DNA from: DASQPE01 sp041498715
Lineage (GTDB): Bacteria; Gemmatimonadota; Gemmatimonadetes; Gemmatimonadales; GWC2-71-9
Direction of reading: 5' to 3'
DNA: 64,000 bases
Assembly (NCBI GenBank): GCA_041498715.1
Contig: JBGQIW010000002.1
Location: 1-64,000 of the forward strand
Positions 17,849 to 26,698 of this stretch are shown in pieces. A model generated the notes under the pieces. The model did no database searches. It saw only the letters and a list, made by a program, of their open reading frames with translations, and was not told the DNA's origin. The translations under genes were made by a program, and so were the position numbers. Within the stretch, counting starts at the first letter, position 1. Each line of letters starts with the position of its first letter.

Positions 17849-17920
17849 ACTGCGAACCACAGAGGCACAGAGGCCAAACACGCAGATCTCAGTGACTCGG
17901 TGTTCTCTGTGGTTTGCAGT
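17849..17920. repeat. CACAGAGG-type intergenic inverted repeat (copy 1)
   Basis: A 16-bp inverted repeat: ACTGCGAACCACAGAG at 17849-17864 pairs with CTCTGTGGTTTGCAGT at 17905-17920, with one G-T pair. The 40-base loop contains further GCACAGAGG units. The core AACCACAGAGGCAC recurs at 52890-52903 in front of lysC. It follows the PLP-enzyme stop directly and precedes the M48 gene, so it may also act as a transcript end, although no U-tract follows. Confidence 0.7.
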
Positions 17921-18001
17921 GAAGCTGAAAGCGGTGGTGCAAGTTGAAACAACGAGGCACGCGAAGCGTAGGTTAGGGCACCCCCCAGCCGTGAGCCGAC
18001 C

Positions 18002-19015
18002 ATGACGACCGTCCCCACCGCTCGGCCCCGCCAGCGGTTTCCCGAGATCGCCGCCGTTTCCTGGGAGCATCCTGCCGACCGGGCAGCGCTGCAGGCGCTG
18101 CGCGCCGTCCCCGGATTCGATGATGTAGTGCGCAAGGTGATCGGGTTCCTCGGCGGCGAGCGCGGCATTCGCCTGCTCTTCCAGGGCAACGCGGTCCGCG
18201 CAGGCGCCGCCCAGTTCCCCAAGCTCTGGACCCTGCAGGCGGAAGTCGCCGGCACTTTCGACTGGCCCCGGGTACCGGAGCTGTACGTGTCCCAGACGCC
18301 CGTCTTCAACGCCGGGGCCTACGGCGTCGACGACCCGTTCACCGTGGTCCACTCCGCCGCCCTCGAGATGCTGGATGACGACGAGCTCCGGGTGCTGCTG
18401 GCACATGAGATGGGCCACGTGGTGAGCGGCCACGCGCTCTACCGCACGATCGCCGAGATCCTCCTGAGCATCGGCCTCTCCGCGCTGCCGATTCTCGCCG
18501 GCATCGCGCTGTTCCCGATCCGGCTCGCGATCCTCGAGTGGGCCCGCAAGTCGGAGCTCTCCGCCGACCGCGCCGGCCTCCTCGGCAGCCAGGACGTCGT
18601 CGCGTCACAGCGACTCTTCATGAAGATGGCGGGCGGTACCCGCGGCCAGATCAACAGCGGCCAGCTAAGCGTGGATGCGTTCATGGTGCAGGCGAACGAG
18701 TACCTGACCAACCGCGACGGGTTCGACGCCGTCTACAAGATCCTCAACACCCTGGCGCTCACCCACCCGATGAACACCATCCGTGCCGCAGAGCTCCAGC
18801 AGTGGGTGTCGACCGGTGAGTACGACCGAATTCTCCGCGGCGAGTACATCCGCCGGGGCCAGCCGGAGCAACAGCGTCCGCTGGTGGACGACCTCAGCGC
18901 GGCCGGCAGCCACTACGCCGCGGAGGCGCGGGAGTTCGCGGGCGCGGTGGCGGACGCGGCCCGCCGCGCCGCGGAGCGTGCGGCCGAAGCCTTCCGCTCG
19001 GCGCAGCGCCGGTGA
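18002..19015 (+). CDS. M48 family zinc metallopeptidase
   Basis: 337 aa. The zinc motif H135-E136-M-G-H139 is followed by VVSGHALY; two hydrophobic segments come next (about 145-180), and the third ligand helix appears as KSELSADRAGL. This is the arrangement of membrane-associated M48 peptidases of the HtpX/YhfN type. The C-terminal ~60 residues are Ala/Arg-rich and resemble a coiled tail. Such proteases clear damaged membrane proteins; no substrate is indicated. The stop overlaps the purD GTG start (GTGA). Confidence 0.82.
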   Translation: MTTVPTARPRQRFPEIAAVSWEHPADRAALQALRAVPGFDDVVRKVIGFLGGERGIRLLFQGNAVRAGAAQFPKLWTLQAEVAGTFDWPRVPELYVSQTPVFNAGAYGVDDPFTVVHSAALEMLDDDELRVLLAHEMGHVVSGHALYRTIAEILLSIGLSALPILAGIALFPIRLAILEWARKSELSADRAGLLGSQDVVASQRLFMKMAGGTRGQINSGQLSVDAFMVQANEYLTNRDGFDAVYKILNTLALTHPMNTIRAAELQQWVSTGEYDRILRGEYIRRGQPEQQRPLVDDLSAAGSHYAAEAREFAGAVADAARRAAERAAEAFRSAQRR

Positions 19016-20292
19016 GAATCCTGGTCGTCGGGGGTGGCGGGCGGGAGCACGCCCTCTGCTGGGCCCTCCGTCGCGAGAACCCCGAGGCCGACCTGCATTG
19101 CGCGCCGGGCAACCCCGGCACCGCGGCGCTGGCGCAGAATCTCCCCATTCCGGCGGACGACATCGACCGCATCGCCGATGCCGCCGACATGCTGGGCATC
19201 GACCTCACGATCGTCGGGCCGGAGCTGCCACTCGCCCTCGGTCTGGCGGACCGACTGCGGGCCGAGGGGAGGGCCGTGCTCGGCCCTGGAGCTGCCGCGG
19301 CACAGATCGAGGCATCGAAGGCGTTCGGGAAGGATGTGATGGCGGCGGCGGGTGTGCCGACGGCAGCCAGCCGCACGTTCACCGACCTCGCCGTGGCGCT
19401 GGCGTGGGTGGACCGTCAGCCGGAGCCGCTCGTCGTCAAGGCGTCCGGCCTCGCGGCCGGGAAGGGCGCGGTCGTCTGTGCCACGCGGGCCGAGGCGCGC
19501 GACGTGGTTCAGGCAATGCTGGGCGACAGAAAGTTTGGCGAGGCGGGTCGGATCGTCGTGATTGAGGCCTTTCTCGAAGGCGAAGAAATCTCTCTTCTCG
19601 CGCTCACCGACGGCACCGACGTGGAGTTTCTCCCGGCCGCGCAGGATCACAAGCGCCTGCTCGAGGGCGACCAGGGGCCGAACACCGGGGGCATGGGGGC
19701 GTACACCCCGGTGGCCATCGCGACGCCGGCGTTGCTGGAGCGCGCACGGCGAGAGGTCTACCTCCCCGTCCTCGCGGAGCTTCGCCGCCGCGGCGCACCG
19801 TTTTCAGGCGTGCTCTACGCGGGCCTCATGGTGGACCATGCCGGAACCCCCTGGGTCGTAGAGTTCAACTGCCGCCTGGGCGACCCCGAGGCGCAGGCCG
19901 TGCTCCCGCTCGTCGTGGGCGGGCTCACCGACGCTTGCTGGCGGGTCGCCAAGGACCAAACGCCATCTCCCATCAGGCTACGGGCGGGCGCGGCGGTAAC
20001 TACCGTGCTCGCCGCGGCAGGATATCCCGACCGACCCCAGCGTGGAGCCGCGATCACGATCCCACCGGACCTGCCGCCGGGGGTGACGGTGTTCCACTCG
20101 GGAACGGTCTTGGATGACGCCGGGATGCTTCGGGTCGCGGCGGGCCGGGTGCTCAGCGTGACCGGCGTGGCCGCGTCCTTCGCGGAAGCGCAGCGGTTGA
20201 GCCGCGAGACGGCCGAGCGCATCAGCTTCGCCGGGAAAATCTTTCGGGCCGACATCGGCTGGCGGGAGGCCGCCAGGCTGGCACCCGTCTGA
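19012..20292 (+). CDS. purD: phosphoribosylamine--glycine ligase PurD
   Basis: 426 aa. GAR synthetase, the second step of purine synthesis. The N-terminal ILVVGGGGREHAL, the ATP-grasp core (KASGLAAGKGAVVC, LEGEEISLLAL, QDHKRLLEGDQGPNTGGMG) and the FNCRLGDPE metal site are intact. The GTG start at 19012 overlaps the stop of the M48 gene. No other pur genes adjoin, so the gene is separated from the rest of the pathway. A 7-bp hairpin (GCCGGGA/TCCCGGC, 20334-20353) lies downstream but lacks a U-tract. Confidence 0.96.
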   Translation: MRILVVGGGGREHALCWALRRENPEADLHCAPGNPGTAALAQNLPIPADDIDRIADAADMLGIDLTIVGPELPLALGLADRLRAEGRAVLGPGAAAAQIEASKAFGKDVMAAAGVPTAASRTFTDLAVALAWVDRQPEPLVVKASGLAAGKGAVVCATRAEARDVVQAMLGDRKFGEAGRIVVIEAFLEGEEISLLALTDGTDVEFLPAAQDHKRLLEGDQGPNTGGMGAYTPVAIATPALLERARREVYLPVLAELRRRGAPFSGVLYAGLMVDHAGTPWVVEFNCRLGDPEAQAVLPLVVGGLTDACWRVAKDQTPSPIRLRAGAAVTTVLAAAGYPDRPQRGAAITIPPDLPPGVTVFHSGTVLDDAGMLRVAAGRVLSVTGVAASFAEAQRLSRETAERISFAGKIFRADIGWREAARLAPV

Positions 20293-20333
20293 GCGCGCCT
20301 CCTCCCTTCCCCATTCGCAGCTAGACCGCCCGA

Positions 20334-20353
20334 GCCGGGATCCAATTCCCGGC
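20334..20353 (+). terminator. hairpin after purD, possible terminator
   Basis: A perfect 7-bp stem GCCGGGA/TCCCGGC with the loop TCCAAT lies in the 177-base gap between purD and the cupredoxin gene. No run of T follows, so it is a weak candidate. I see nothing else certain in this gap. Confidence 0.3.
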
Positions 20354-20469
20354 GTCGCCGAGTGTGCGGTCCACGCGACCGTCATCGTCCCATTAGGCGA
20401 AGTCGAGAGCCCCTGCCGCGTCGGGCAACCCCGGTGCTGCCTGTTTTCCATCATCCGTGAGGCGCATCC

Positions 20470-20895
20470 ATGCGCTCTTTCCGATTGCTTTTCGCGTCCG
20501 TCCTGCTCGCCGTCACCGCCGGGTGCAGCAGCAACACCACCGGAACGTCGACCTCGAACGCACCGCCGCCACCCACGCCCACACCCGCCGACATCACGAT
20601 CGTCCAAGGCGCGTCGACGATGACCACGGGAGCGTTTAGCCCGGACACGAAAACGGTCGCGCTCGGCGGCGGCGCAAGCGTCAGCGTGCGCTGGGTTAAC
20701 CGGGATGTCAACGAAAGTCCCCCCTACGGCGGTTCGGTGACGCACCACATCGTCTCGAACGACGGCACGAGCTTCGACACGGGACTCCTCGGCGGGAACC
20801 AGTCCTCGACCAAGGCACTCACCGCCGCCGGCGACTACCCGTATCACTGCGCGATCCATCCGAACATGGTGGGAACGATCACCGTGACGCCGTAG
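20470..20895 (+). CDS. plastocyanin/cupredoxin-like lipoprotein
   Basis: 141 aa. Signal peptide with lipobox LAVTAGC (Cys19), then a Thr/Pro-rich linker (about 28-40) and a cupredoxin domain. Type 1 copper ligands are visible: His in VTHHIVSND and the Cys/His/Met cluster in YHCAIHPNM, near the C-terminus. It should be a periplasmic or surface-tethered small electron carrier. The gene stands alone between purD and mutM and is closed by a strong terminator at 20952-20990. Confidence 0.85.
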   Translation: MRSFRLLFASVLLAVTAGCSSNTTGTSTSNAPPPPTPTPADITIVQGASTMTTGAFSPDTKTVALGGGASVSVRWVNRDVNESPPYGGSVTHHIVSNDGTSFDTGLLGGNQSSTKALTAAGDYPYHCAIHPNMVGTITVTP

Positions 20896-20951
20896 CTTGA
20901 CCGGAAGCGCGGGCAGTCGTCCCGCGCTCCCAGTCGGTCGCGACGGACCGG

Positions 20952-20990
20952 GGCCGCGGGCGTGTCGCCCGCGGCCATTGTAGTTTGTGT
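20952..20990 (+). terminator. strong intrinsic terminator after the cupredoxin gene
   Basis: An 11-bp perfect stem GGCCGCGGGCG/CGCCCGCGGCC with the loop TGT is followed by ATTGTAGTTTGTGT. A second stem, AGCGCGGG/CCCGCGCT (20906-20928), lies just upstream. Both fit in the 102-base gap before mutM, whose promoter must therefore overlap or lie inside it. Confidence 0.75.
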
Positions 20991-20997
20991 GGCAGCA

Positions 20998-21822
20998 ATG
21001 CCTGAGCTGCCCGAGGTCGAGACGATCGTGCGGGAGCTGCGCCCACGAGTAGTGGGCCGCTCGCTCCACGAGGTCAGGCTCTCCCACGACGACGTGCTGC
21101 GGGGCGTGACCCGCCGCCGGCTGCTGCGCGGCCTGGAAGGGGCGGAGGTCCGGTCGCTGGGCCGCCGGGCCAAGCACGCGGTGTTCGACCTGGGCGATCG
21201 CCGCCTGGTGGTGCAGCCGGGCATGACCGGCTCGCTGGTGGTGCACGAGGGCCCGCTCTCCGCGGATCAGAAGCGCTACGCCGTGCTCTCGGCCCGGCTG
21301 GACGACGGACGCCGACTGGTCTATCGCGACGTGCGCCGGCTGGGCACCCTGCTCCTCCTCGATCAGCGCGGCTGGCAGGCCTACGACCGCTCCATCGGAC
21401 CCGAGCCCCTCGATCCCGCCTTCACCGCCGAGCGCCTCGGCACCATCCTCGCCGGCTCGCGCCAGGCAGTGAAGAAGGTGCTGATGGACCAGCGACGGCT
21501 CGCGGGCGTCGGCAACATCTACGCGAACGAGGCCCTCTTCGCCGCGGGGATCGACCCCTCCCGCGCCGCCAACCGGGTGGGCGCCGACGCGGCGCACCGA
21601 CTGCACTCGGAGGTGCGCCGGATCCTCGAGGCCGCTATCGCCTCGAACGGAACCACCTTCCGCGATTACCGCACCGGAACCGGCGAGCGGGGCAATTTCC
21701 AGCTGGAGCTGTTCGTCTACGGCCGCGAGGGGGAGCGGTGCAAGGTCTGCGGCACCCGGCTCGTCGGCACGCACCTCATCGACGCGCGGATTACCGTGCT
21801 TTGCCACCGCTGCCAGTCATGA
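20998..21822 (+). CDS. mutM: formamidopyrimidine-DNA glycosylase MutM (Fpg)
   Basis: 274 aa bifunctional glycosylase/AP lyase that removes 8-oxoguanine. The ATG at 20998 yields MPELPEVETIVREL; after Met removal Pro1 is the catalytic nucleophile and Glu2 is retained. The helix-two-turn-helix region (MDQRRLAGVGNIYANEALF) and the C-terminal zinc finger (CKVCG ... CHRCQ) are complete. The stop overlaps the start of the UvrC-like gene (ATGA), so two DNA-repair genes are translationally coupled. Confidence 0.97.
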   Translation: MPELPEVETIVRELRPRVVGRSLHEVRLSHDDVLRGVTRRRLLRGLEGAEVRSLGRRAKHAVFDLGDRRLVVQPGMTGSLVVHEGPLSADQKRYAVLSARLDDGRRLVYRDVRRLGTLLLLDQRGWQAYDRSIGPEPLDPAFTAERLGTILAGSRQAVKKVLMDQRRLAGVGNIYANEALFAAGIDPSRAANRVGADAAHRLHSEVRRILEAAIASNGTTFRDYRTGTGERGNFQLELFVYGREGERCKVCGTRLVGTHLIDARITVLCHRCQS

Positions 21823-22919
21823 GACGCGCGCGTGCGCTGCGCCTGCCGCTCCCGGCCACCGACCTCGAGGGTCTCAAGGAGCGGGTGCGCGCACTTGCCG
21901 AGAACCGGCCCGGCGTCTACCGGATGGTGGATGCTACGGGGCGGGTGCTCTACGTGGGGAAGGCCAAACGGCTCCGGAACCGGCTGCTCAGCTACTTCCG
22001 CGCGGAATACCCGGACGACAAGGCCGCGCGGATCCTCCACGCGGCGCACGATGTCGTTTGGGACTACGTCCCGAGCGAGTTCGCCGCCTATCTCACCGAG
22101 CTGCGTCAGATTCACCGCCACCGCCCGCATTTCAACTTGAGGCTGAACCGCACCCGCCGTGCGGTGTTCGTCAAGCTCTCCGGCGGCCCGGCACCGCGCA
22201 TCAGCAGCGGTACCACGATCGGCGGGGATGACGCCCGCTGCTACGGTCCCTTCCGCTCCTTTGGCCGCACAGGGGACGCGGTGCGCACGCTGGCCGATCT
22301 GCTCGGTCTCCGCGACTGCGCCGCGAGCATGCCCATCGTTTTCGCCGGGCAGGGTGACCTCTTCGACCAGAGGCGCCGCGCCGCGTGCATGCGCCACGAA
22401 TTCGGCTTCTGTGCCGGGCCCTGCGCCGGATTCGTGGCGGAGTGGGACTACCGGTGCCGGGTGGACTCCGCGATTGCGTTTCTCGAGGGTCGCACGCTCC
22501 AGCCGATCGACCGGGTCGTGGCCGCGATGCAGGAGGCGGCCGGGCGGGCGGAGTTCGAGCTCGCGGCTAAATGGCGGGAGAAGTTCGAGCAGCTGGAGTG
22601 GCTGTTCGGCGCGATCGTGCGCGCGCGCATGGCGGTGGATCTGCTCACGTTCGTGTATCGCGATCCGGGGGCGTTCGGCGACGACCGAGTCTACGTGGTC
22701 CGCCGAGGGGTCGTGCGGGCGACGTTTCCCTACCCCGCCACGCCGATCGAGCACGAGGCGTTTCGCGGGGTCGTCGCCGACGAGCTCGGCCGGCCCGACG
22801 CGCCGCCGGGGCCACTGCCGGTGGAGACGATCGACGAGCTGCTGCTCATTATGGCCTGGTTCCGCGCGCACCCGGAGGCGCTGCGCCGCACTACGCCGCT
22901 CGAGCAGTGGGCGAGCTAG
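21819..22919 (+). CDS. short UvrC-like protein: GIY-YIG nuclease plus UVR domain, no C-terminal nuclease
   Basis: 366 aa against about 600 for UvrC. The GIY-YIG domain (about 30-115) shows GVYRMVD ... VLYVGKAKRLRNRLLSYF. It is followed by the cysteines RRAACMRHEFGFCAGPC, which resemble the Fe-S cluster region of UvrC, and a UVR-type helix pair (AEFELAAKWREKFEQLEWL, about 250-270). The RNase H-like 5' incision domain and HhH motifs are missing; the C-terminus ends normally at a stop. It could act like Cho, a single-incision UvrC relative. ATG 21819 overlaps the mutM stop. Confidence 0.78.
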   Translation: MRRARALRLPLPATDLEGLKERVRALAENRPGVYRMVDATGRVLYVGKAKRLRNRLLSYFRAEYPDDKAARILHAAHDVVWDYVPSEFAAYLTELRQIHRHRPHFNLRLNRTRRAVFVKLSGGPAPRISSGTTIGGDDARCYGPFRSFGRTGDAVRTLADLLGLRDCAASMPIVFAGQGDLFDQRRRAACMRHEFGFCAGPCAGFVAEWDYRCRVDSAIAFLEGRTLQPIDRVVAAMQEAAGRAEFELAAKWREKFEQLEWLFGAIVRARMAVDLLTFVYRDPGAFGDDRVYVVRRGVVRATFPYPATPIEHEAFRGVVADELGRPDAPPGPLPVETIDELLLIMAWFRAHPEALRRTTPLEQWAS

Positions 22920-22925
22920 CACCCG

Positions 22926-23417
22926 TCAGGACTCCCCGGCCGGGACGAGCGGCACCAGGCGGCCGCGGGGCGGGATGCCCGGCTCCAGCTCCAGGATGCC
23001 GACCGAGGGCGGGAGATCGAAGCGCCGGGGGCCCGCTCCCCCCGGGTTGATCACGGTCACCACCACGTCCACCAGCGTCAGCAGCGGCCGGTGAGTGTGG
23101 CCGAACACGAGGATCTCCGCCTCGGGAAACGCGGCGTGGAGCTTGTCCGGCGTGGGGGAGCCGAGCTGGTCGCCATGGGTGACGACGATCCGGAAGCCCT
23201 CCAGCTCGACCTGGGCGACCTGCAGCAGCCTGGAGCGCACCTCCGGGCCGTCGGTATTTCCATACACGGCCGTGACGGGGGCAAGGCTCTCGAGCTCGGT
23301 CAGGACGTCGATCGGGCCGAGGTCTCCGGCGTGGAGGATGTGATCGACGTCGCGGAAGACGTCGAACACCTCGGGCCGGAGCAGTCCGTGCGTGTCCGCG
23401 ATGACGCCGAGCCGCAT
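22926..23417 (-). CDS. YfcE/MJ0936-type metallophosphoesterase
   Basis: 163 aa. The dinuclear-metal phosphoesterase motifs are complete: GVIADTHG, HAGDLG, YGNTDG, THGDQLG and FGHTHRP. Family members hydrolyse phosphodiesters in vitro; the physiological substrate is unknown. It is the last gene of the minus-strand quinone operon, 7 bases after ubiX, and converges on the UvrC-like gene with 6 bases between stops. Confidence 0.9.
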   Translation of the reverse strand: MRLGVIADTHGLLRPEVFDVFRDVDHILHAGDLGPIDVLTELESLAPVTAVYGNTDGPEVRSRLLQVAQVELEGFRIVVTHGDQLGSPTPDKLHAAFPEAEILVFGHTHRPLLTLVDVVVTVINPGGAGPRRFDLPPSVGILELEPGIPPRGRLVPLVPAGES

Positions 23418-23424
23418 GGACCGG

Positions 23425-24009
23425 TCAGCCCTGCCACCGCCCGGCCACCGTGATGTCGACGGCGAGGTGATCCAGCACCCGCTGGACGACGAAGTCCACC
23501 AGATCGCTCACGCGGGTGGGCCGGTGATAGAACCCAGGCGCGGCCGGTATGACCGTGGCACCGGCCTCGGTGACCGCGACGAGGTTGCGGAGATGCACGA
23601 GCGAGAGCGGCGTCTCCCGGGGGACCAGGATGAGCGCGCGCCGCTCCTTGAGCGCCACGTCCGCGGCCCGTTCGACCAGTGACCGACTGGTGCCCGCCGC
23701 GACCGCGGCGACCGTGCCCATCGAGCACGGGCAAATGACCATCCCCGCGGTGCGCTGTGACCCCGAGGCGGGGAGCGCTCCCCGGTCGTCGTCGGGAAAG
23801 ACCCGCACGCTGGACCAATCACCGCCGGTGGCTTCGCGCAGGGCGTCGAGCGAGGCGAGGCCGCACTCGTGCTCGAGCAGCCGTTGGCCGTGCCCCGACA
23901 CGATGAGCCACAGCGGCATCTGGCTCCGCGCGAGCACCTCCAGGAGGCGGACGGCGTAGGGCGCCCCCGACGCGCCGGTGATCGCGAGGACGATCGGGAG
24001 GCGCGTCAC
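23425..24009 (-). CDS. ubiX: UbiX-family flavin prenyltransferase
   Basis: 194 aa. It makes prenylated FMN, the cofactor of UbiD decarboxylases, from FMN and dimethylallyl phosphate. Motifs: AITGASGAPYA for FMN phosphate binding, CPCSMGTVAAVA, and LVPRETPLSLVHLRNL. The GTG start at 24009 overlaps the ubiA stop (GTGA). Placement beside a ubiD homologue in the same operon supports the reaction. In a menaquinone maker of the futalosine type it would be the MqnM-like partner. Confidence 0.92.
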   Translation of the reverse strand: MTRLPIVLAITGASGAPYAVRLLEVLARSQMPLWLIVSGHGQRLLEHECGLASLDALREATGGDWSSVRVFPDDDRGALPASGSQRTAGMVICPCSMGTVAAVAAGTSRSLVERAADVALKERRALILVPRETPLSLVHLRNLVAVTEAGATVIPAAPGFYHRPTRVSDLVDFVVQRVLDHLAVDITVAGRWQG

Positions 24010-24929
24010 CGTCGCAGCACCCGGTCCGCCATCGCAAACACGAACACCGTCGCCGACATCACCGCGTTCATGGTGAAGAACGCCGAGTTGAGCCGGGACA
24101 GGTCGTCCGGCCGGACCAGCCGGTGCTCGTACACGAGAATGCCGGCCGCCACCGCCACGCCGGCGAAGTACCACCGGCCGAACCCCACACCCAGCCCGAA
24201 CAGGACCAGTGCGGGAATGGTGATGGCGTGCAGCACCCGCGCGGCGATGATGCTGCGCGCCAGGCCGAGGCGCACGACCGCACTCCGCAGACCCATCTTC
24301 CGATCGAACCCCTCGTCCGGAAGGGCGTAGTAGATGTCGAAGCCGGCCACCCAGGTGGCGACCGCTACCGTGATCGCCACCAGCGCCCACCAGGGCTCGC
24401 TCCACCGCCCGGTCACCGCGAGGTACCCTCCGACCGGCGCGATGGCCAGGCTCAGGCCGAGCCAGAGGTGGGGCCAGTAAGTGAAGCGCTTGGAGAGGCT
24501 GTAGGTCATCACCCAGGCGAGGGCCGACGGGCTCAGCGCCCGGCAGAGGGGGTTGATGAGTGCGGCGCTGACCAGAAATACCGCGGCGGCAATGACGATC
24601 GAGGTCCAGGCCTGAGCCAGCGAGAGCGCGCCCCGCGGCAGCTCGCGCTGCCGGGTCCGGGGGTTGAGTGCGTCGAACCGGCGGTCGGCCACCATGTTGA
24701 AGCCGAGCGCCACCCACCGAGCCGAGGTGAACGCGAGGACCACGAGAACCACGGTGCGCCAGCCAACCGGAGCCCCGAGTGAGCCCGCCACCACGCCCAC
24801 GAGCGCGAACGGCAGGGCGAAGAGCGTGTGCGGCAGCTTCACGAAGTTGAGATAGCGGACCAGGAGCGAGCGGCCGGGCAGGACGTGCCCGTCCGCCGCC
24901 GCGGAGCCGTTGGCGCCGAGGTTGCTCAT
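24006..24929 (-). CDS. ubiA: UbiA-family prenyltransferase
   Basis: 307 aa integral membrane protein with about eight hydrophobic helices. The first aspartate-rich motif is NMVADRRFDALNPRT and the second is DIYYALPDEGFDRKMGL. It should attach a polyprenyl chain to an aromatic carboxylate during quinone synthesis (4-hydroxybenzoate or, if the futalosine route operates, 6-hydroxy-2-naphthoate, as MqnP). ATG 24929 overlaps the ubiD stop (ATGA); its own stop overlaps ubiX. Which substrate is used cannot be told from sequence. Confidence 0.88.
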   Translation of the reverse strand: MSNLGANGSAAADGHVLPGRSLLVRYLNFVKLPHTLFALPFALVGVVAGSLGAPVGWRTVVLVVLAFTSARWVALGFNMVADRRFDALNPRTRQRELPRGALSLAQAWTSIVIAAAVFLVSAALINPLCRALSPSALAWVMTYSLSKRFTYWPHLWLGLSLAIAPVGGYLAVTGRWSEPWWALVAITVAVATWVAGFDIYYALPDEGFDRKMGLRSAVVRLGLARSIIAARVLHAITIPALVLFGLGVGFGRWYFAGVAVAAGILVYEHRLVRPDDLSRLNSAFFTMNAVMSATVFVFAMADRVLRR

Positions 24930-26698
24930 CGAGCGGATGCCTGGGCCGGGAAGTACTCGCCCCAACGGCGGTCCACGAGCCGCACGATCTCCTCCGACAT
25001 CGTGAGAGGAAGAGGATAGCCGGTCTTCCAGGTCGCGTCGATCCCGATGCGCCCGCCGTAGACCGGCCGTGCTCCGACGAACGCCTGGCGCCCGAAGATC
25101 ATGTCTCGCGCCGGGTCGAACCGGGTGAAGATCCCCCACACCACGCTGGACTGGTCCCGGAGGTCGATGTCGTCGCTCACCGCGACGACGAACTTCACCG
25201 GCCCGAGCCCGTCCCATCGAACCAGACCCTCGAGCACAGCCCTGGGCTCCTGCCGGACCGCCACCACGAGGAACCCGCCGTCCAGCAGGCGATGACCCAC
25301 CACCCGGCGGTCGAACGCCCCTGGATCGGGCACCACCGTCGGCGGCGGCCGGTCGGTGACGGGCTCACCCGCGGCATCCAGAACGAGCTTGCTCCCGATA
25401 TGCATGACGTAGGAGGTGTAGTCCAGGGTGTCGAGCGCACCGATCGGCAAGAGGAGCATGCGCTCTTCCGGCTCGAAGCGATACCACAGCTCCCGCAGAA
25501 CGGCCGGGAAGCTCCGCACCTGCACGTCCTCCCTGAGCATCACCGCCACCTTGGTGAGCGCCAGCTGGCCCGTCCCCAGGAGCGCGAGTGCGGTCTTGAG
25601 CACCTCCTTGGGATGACGCTCCTTGAGCGCCACCGCCAGAAGGTTGTGGAAGCCGGCGTCCTCGTAGGCATACAGATCGACCACGTTCGGGTTGATCACC
25701 CGGATCAGCGGCCCGATCATCTCCCCTGCCGCGATGCCCATGTACTTGTCTTCCTGGGGCGGCTTGCCGACCACGCTGGCCGGATAGAGCGGAGTCCGGC
25801 GGCGAGTTACTTGCCGGACGTGGAAGACCGGAAACTCGGTCGCCTCCGAGTAGTGCCCGAAGTGGTCGCCGAACGGTCCCTCCATCCGCCGCTCGCCGAC
25901 CGGCACCTCGCCCTCGAGCACGAACTCGGCGTTCGCGGGGACGAGCATGTCCATCGAGACTGCTCGCACCATGCGAGTTGGCGCCCCGCGGAGGAATCCG
26001 GCAAGAGCCAGCTCGTCCATGTCCTCCGGGAGAGGGAGGATCGCGGAGAGCATCGTGATCGGGTCGCCACCGAGCACGACGGCCGTGGGGAGCGCCCGTC
26101 CCCGTCGCTCGGCCTCGAAGTAGTGGCCTCGCCCGCCCTTCATGCTCTGCCAGTGCATGCCGGTCGTGCCGTCGTCGAAGACGTGGAGCCGGTAGAGGCC
26201 GAAGTTGCGCCGGCGGCTGCCGGGTGCCTCGGTCAGCGTCGGGCCGAAGGTGATGAACGGACCGCCGTCCCGGGGCCAGCTCGTCACGTTGGGGAAACGG
26301 GTGAGCGCGGGCGCCTCCACCACTGCCTGTACCGGTGCGATCCGGACCACGCTCGGCCGCATGAAGCGGACACGCGCCAGCACGCCGCGCGAGCGCCAGA
26401 GCGCCCCCAGCGAGGGCGGGTTGAGTCCTTGGACCACGTTGATCAGCTCCTGACCGATCGCCTCGGGGTGCCGGCCGAGGGCCAGCTCGATGCGCCGACG
26501 GGAGCCGAACAGGTTCATCACCAGCGGGAAGGCCGCCCCGCGCACCCGCTCGAACAGCAGTGCAGGCCCCTCCTCGCGCACCACCCGCTGCACGATCTCC
26601 GAAACCTCGAGGCGGGGGTCCACCTCGACCGTTACCCGGCGAAGCTGTCCGGTTCGCTCCAGCTCCGCCACATAGGATTGGAGGTCGGGAAACGTCAC
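24926..26698 (-). CDS. ubiD: UbiD-family prenyl-FMN-dependent decarboxylase
   Basis: 590 aa. Typical UbiD features are visible: NLFGSRRRIELALG, the conserved Arg/Glu region, EGPFGDHFGHYS, and VVGKPPQEDKYMG. It removes the carboxyl group from a prenylated aromatic acid and needs prenyl-FMN made by UbiX. A GTG at 26698 (VTFPDLQSYVAELERTGQL) was chosen; it overlaps the ubiE stop (GTGA). In the operon order ubiE-ubiD-ubiA-ubiX this looks like the late steps of menaquinone synthesis (MqnL-like). Confidence 0.9.
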   Translation of the reverse strand: MTFPDLQSYVAELERTGQLRRVTVEVDPRLEVSEIVQRVVREEGPALLFERVRGAAFPLVMNLFGSRRRIELALGRHPEAIGQELINVVQGLNPPSLGALWRSRGVLARVRFMRPSVVRIAPVQAVVEAPALTRFPNVTSWPRDGGPFITFGPTLTEAPGSRRRNFGLYRLHVFDDGTTGMHWQSMKGGRGHYFEAERRGRALPTAVVLGGDPITMLSAILPLPEDMDELALAGFLRGAPTRMVRAVSMDMLVPANAEFVLEGEVPVGERRMEGPFGDHFGHYSEATEFPVFHVRQVTRRRTPLYPASVVGKPPQEDKYMGIAAGEMIGPLIRVINPNVVDLYAYEDAGFHNLLAVALKERHPKEVLKTALALLGTGQLALTKVAVMLREDVQVRSFPAVLRELWYRFEPEERMLLLPIGALDTLDYTSYVMHIGSKLVLDAAGEPVTDRPPPTVVPDPGAFDRRVVGHRLLDGGFLVVAVRQEPRAVLEGLVRWDGLGPVKFVVAVSDDIDLRDQSSVVWGIFTRFDPARDMIFGRQAFVGARPVYGGRIGIDATWKTGYPLPLTMSEEIVRLVDRRWGEYFPAQASAR

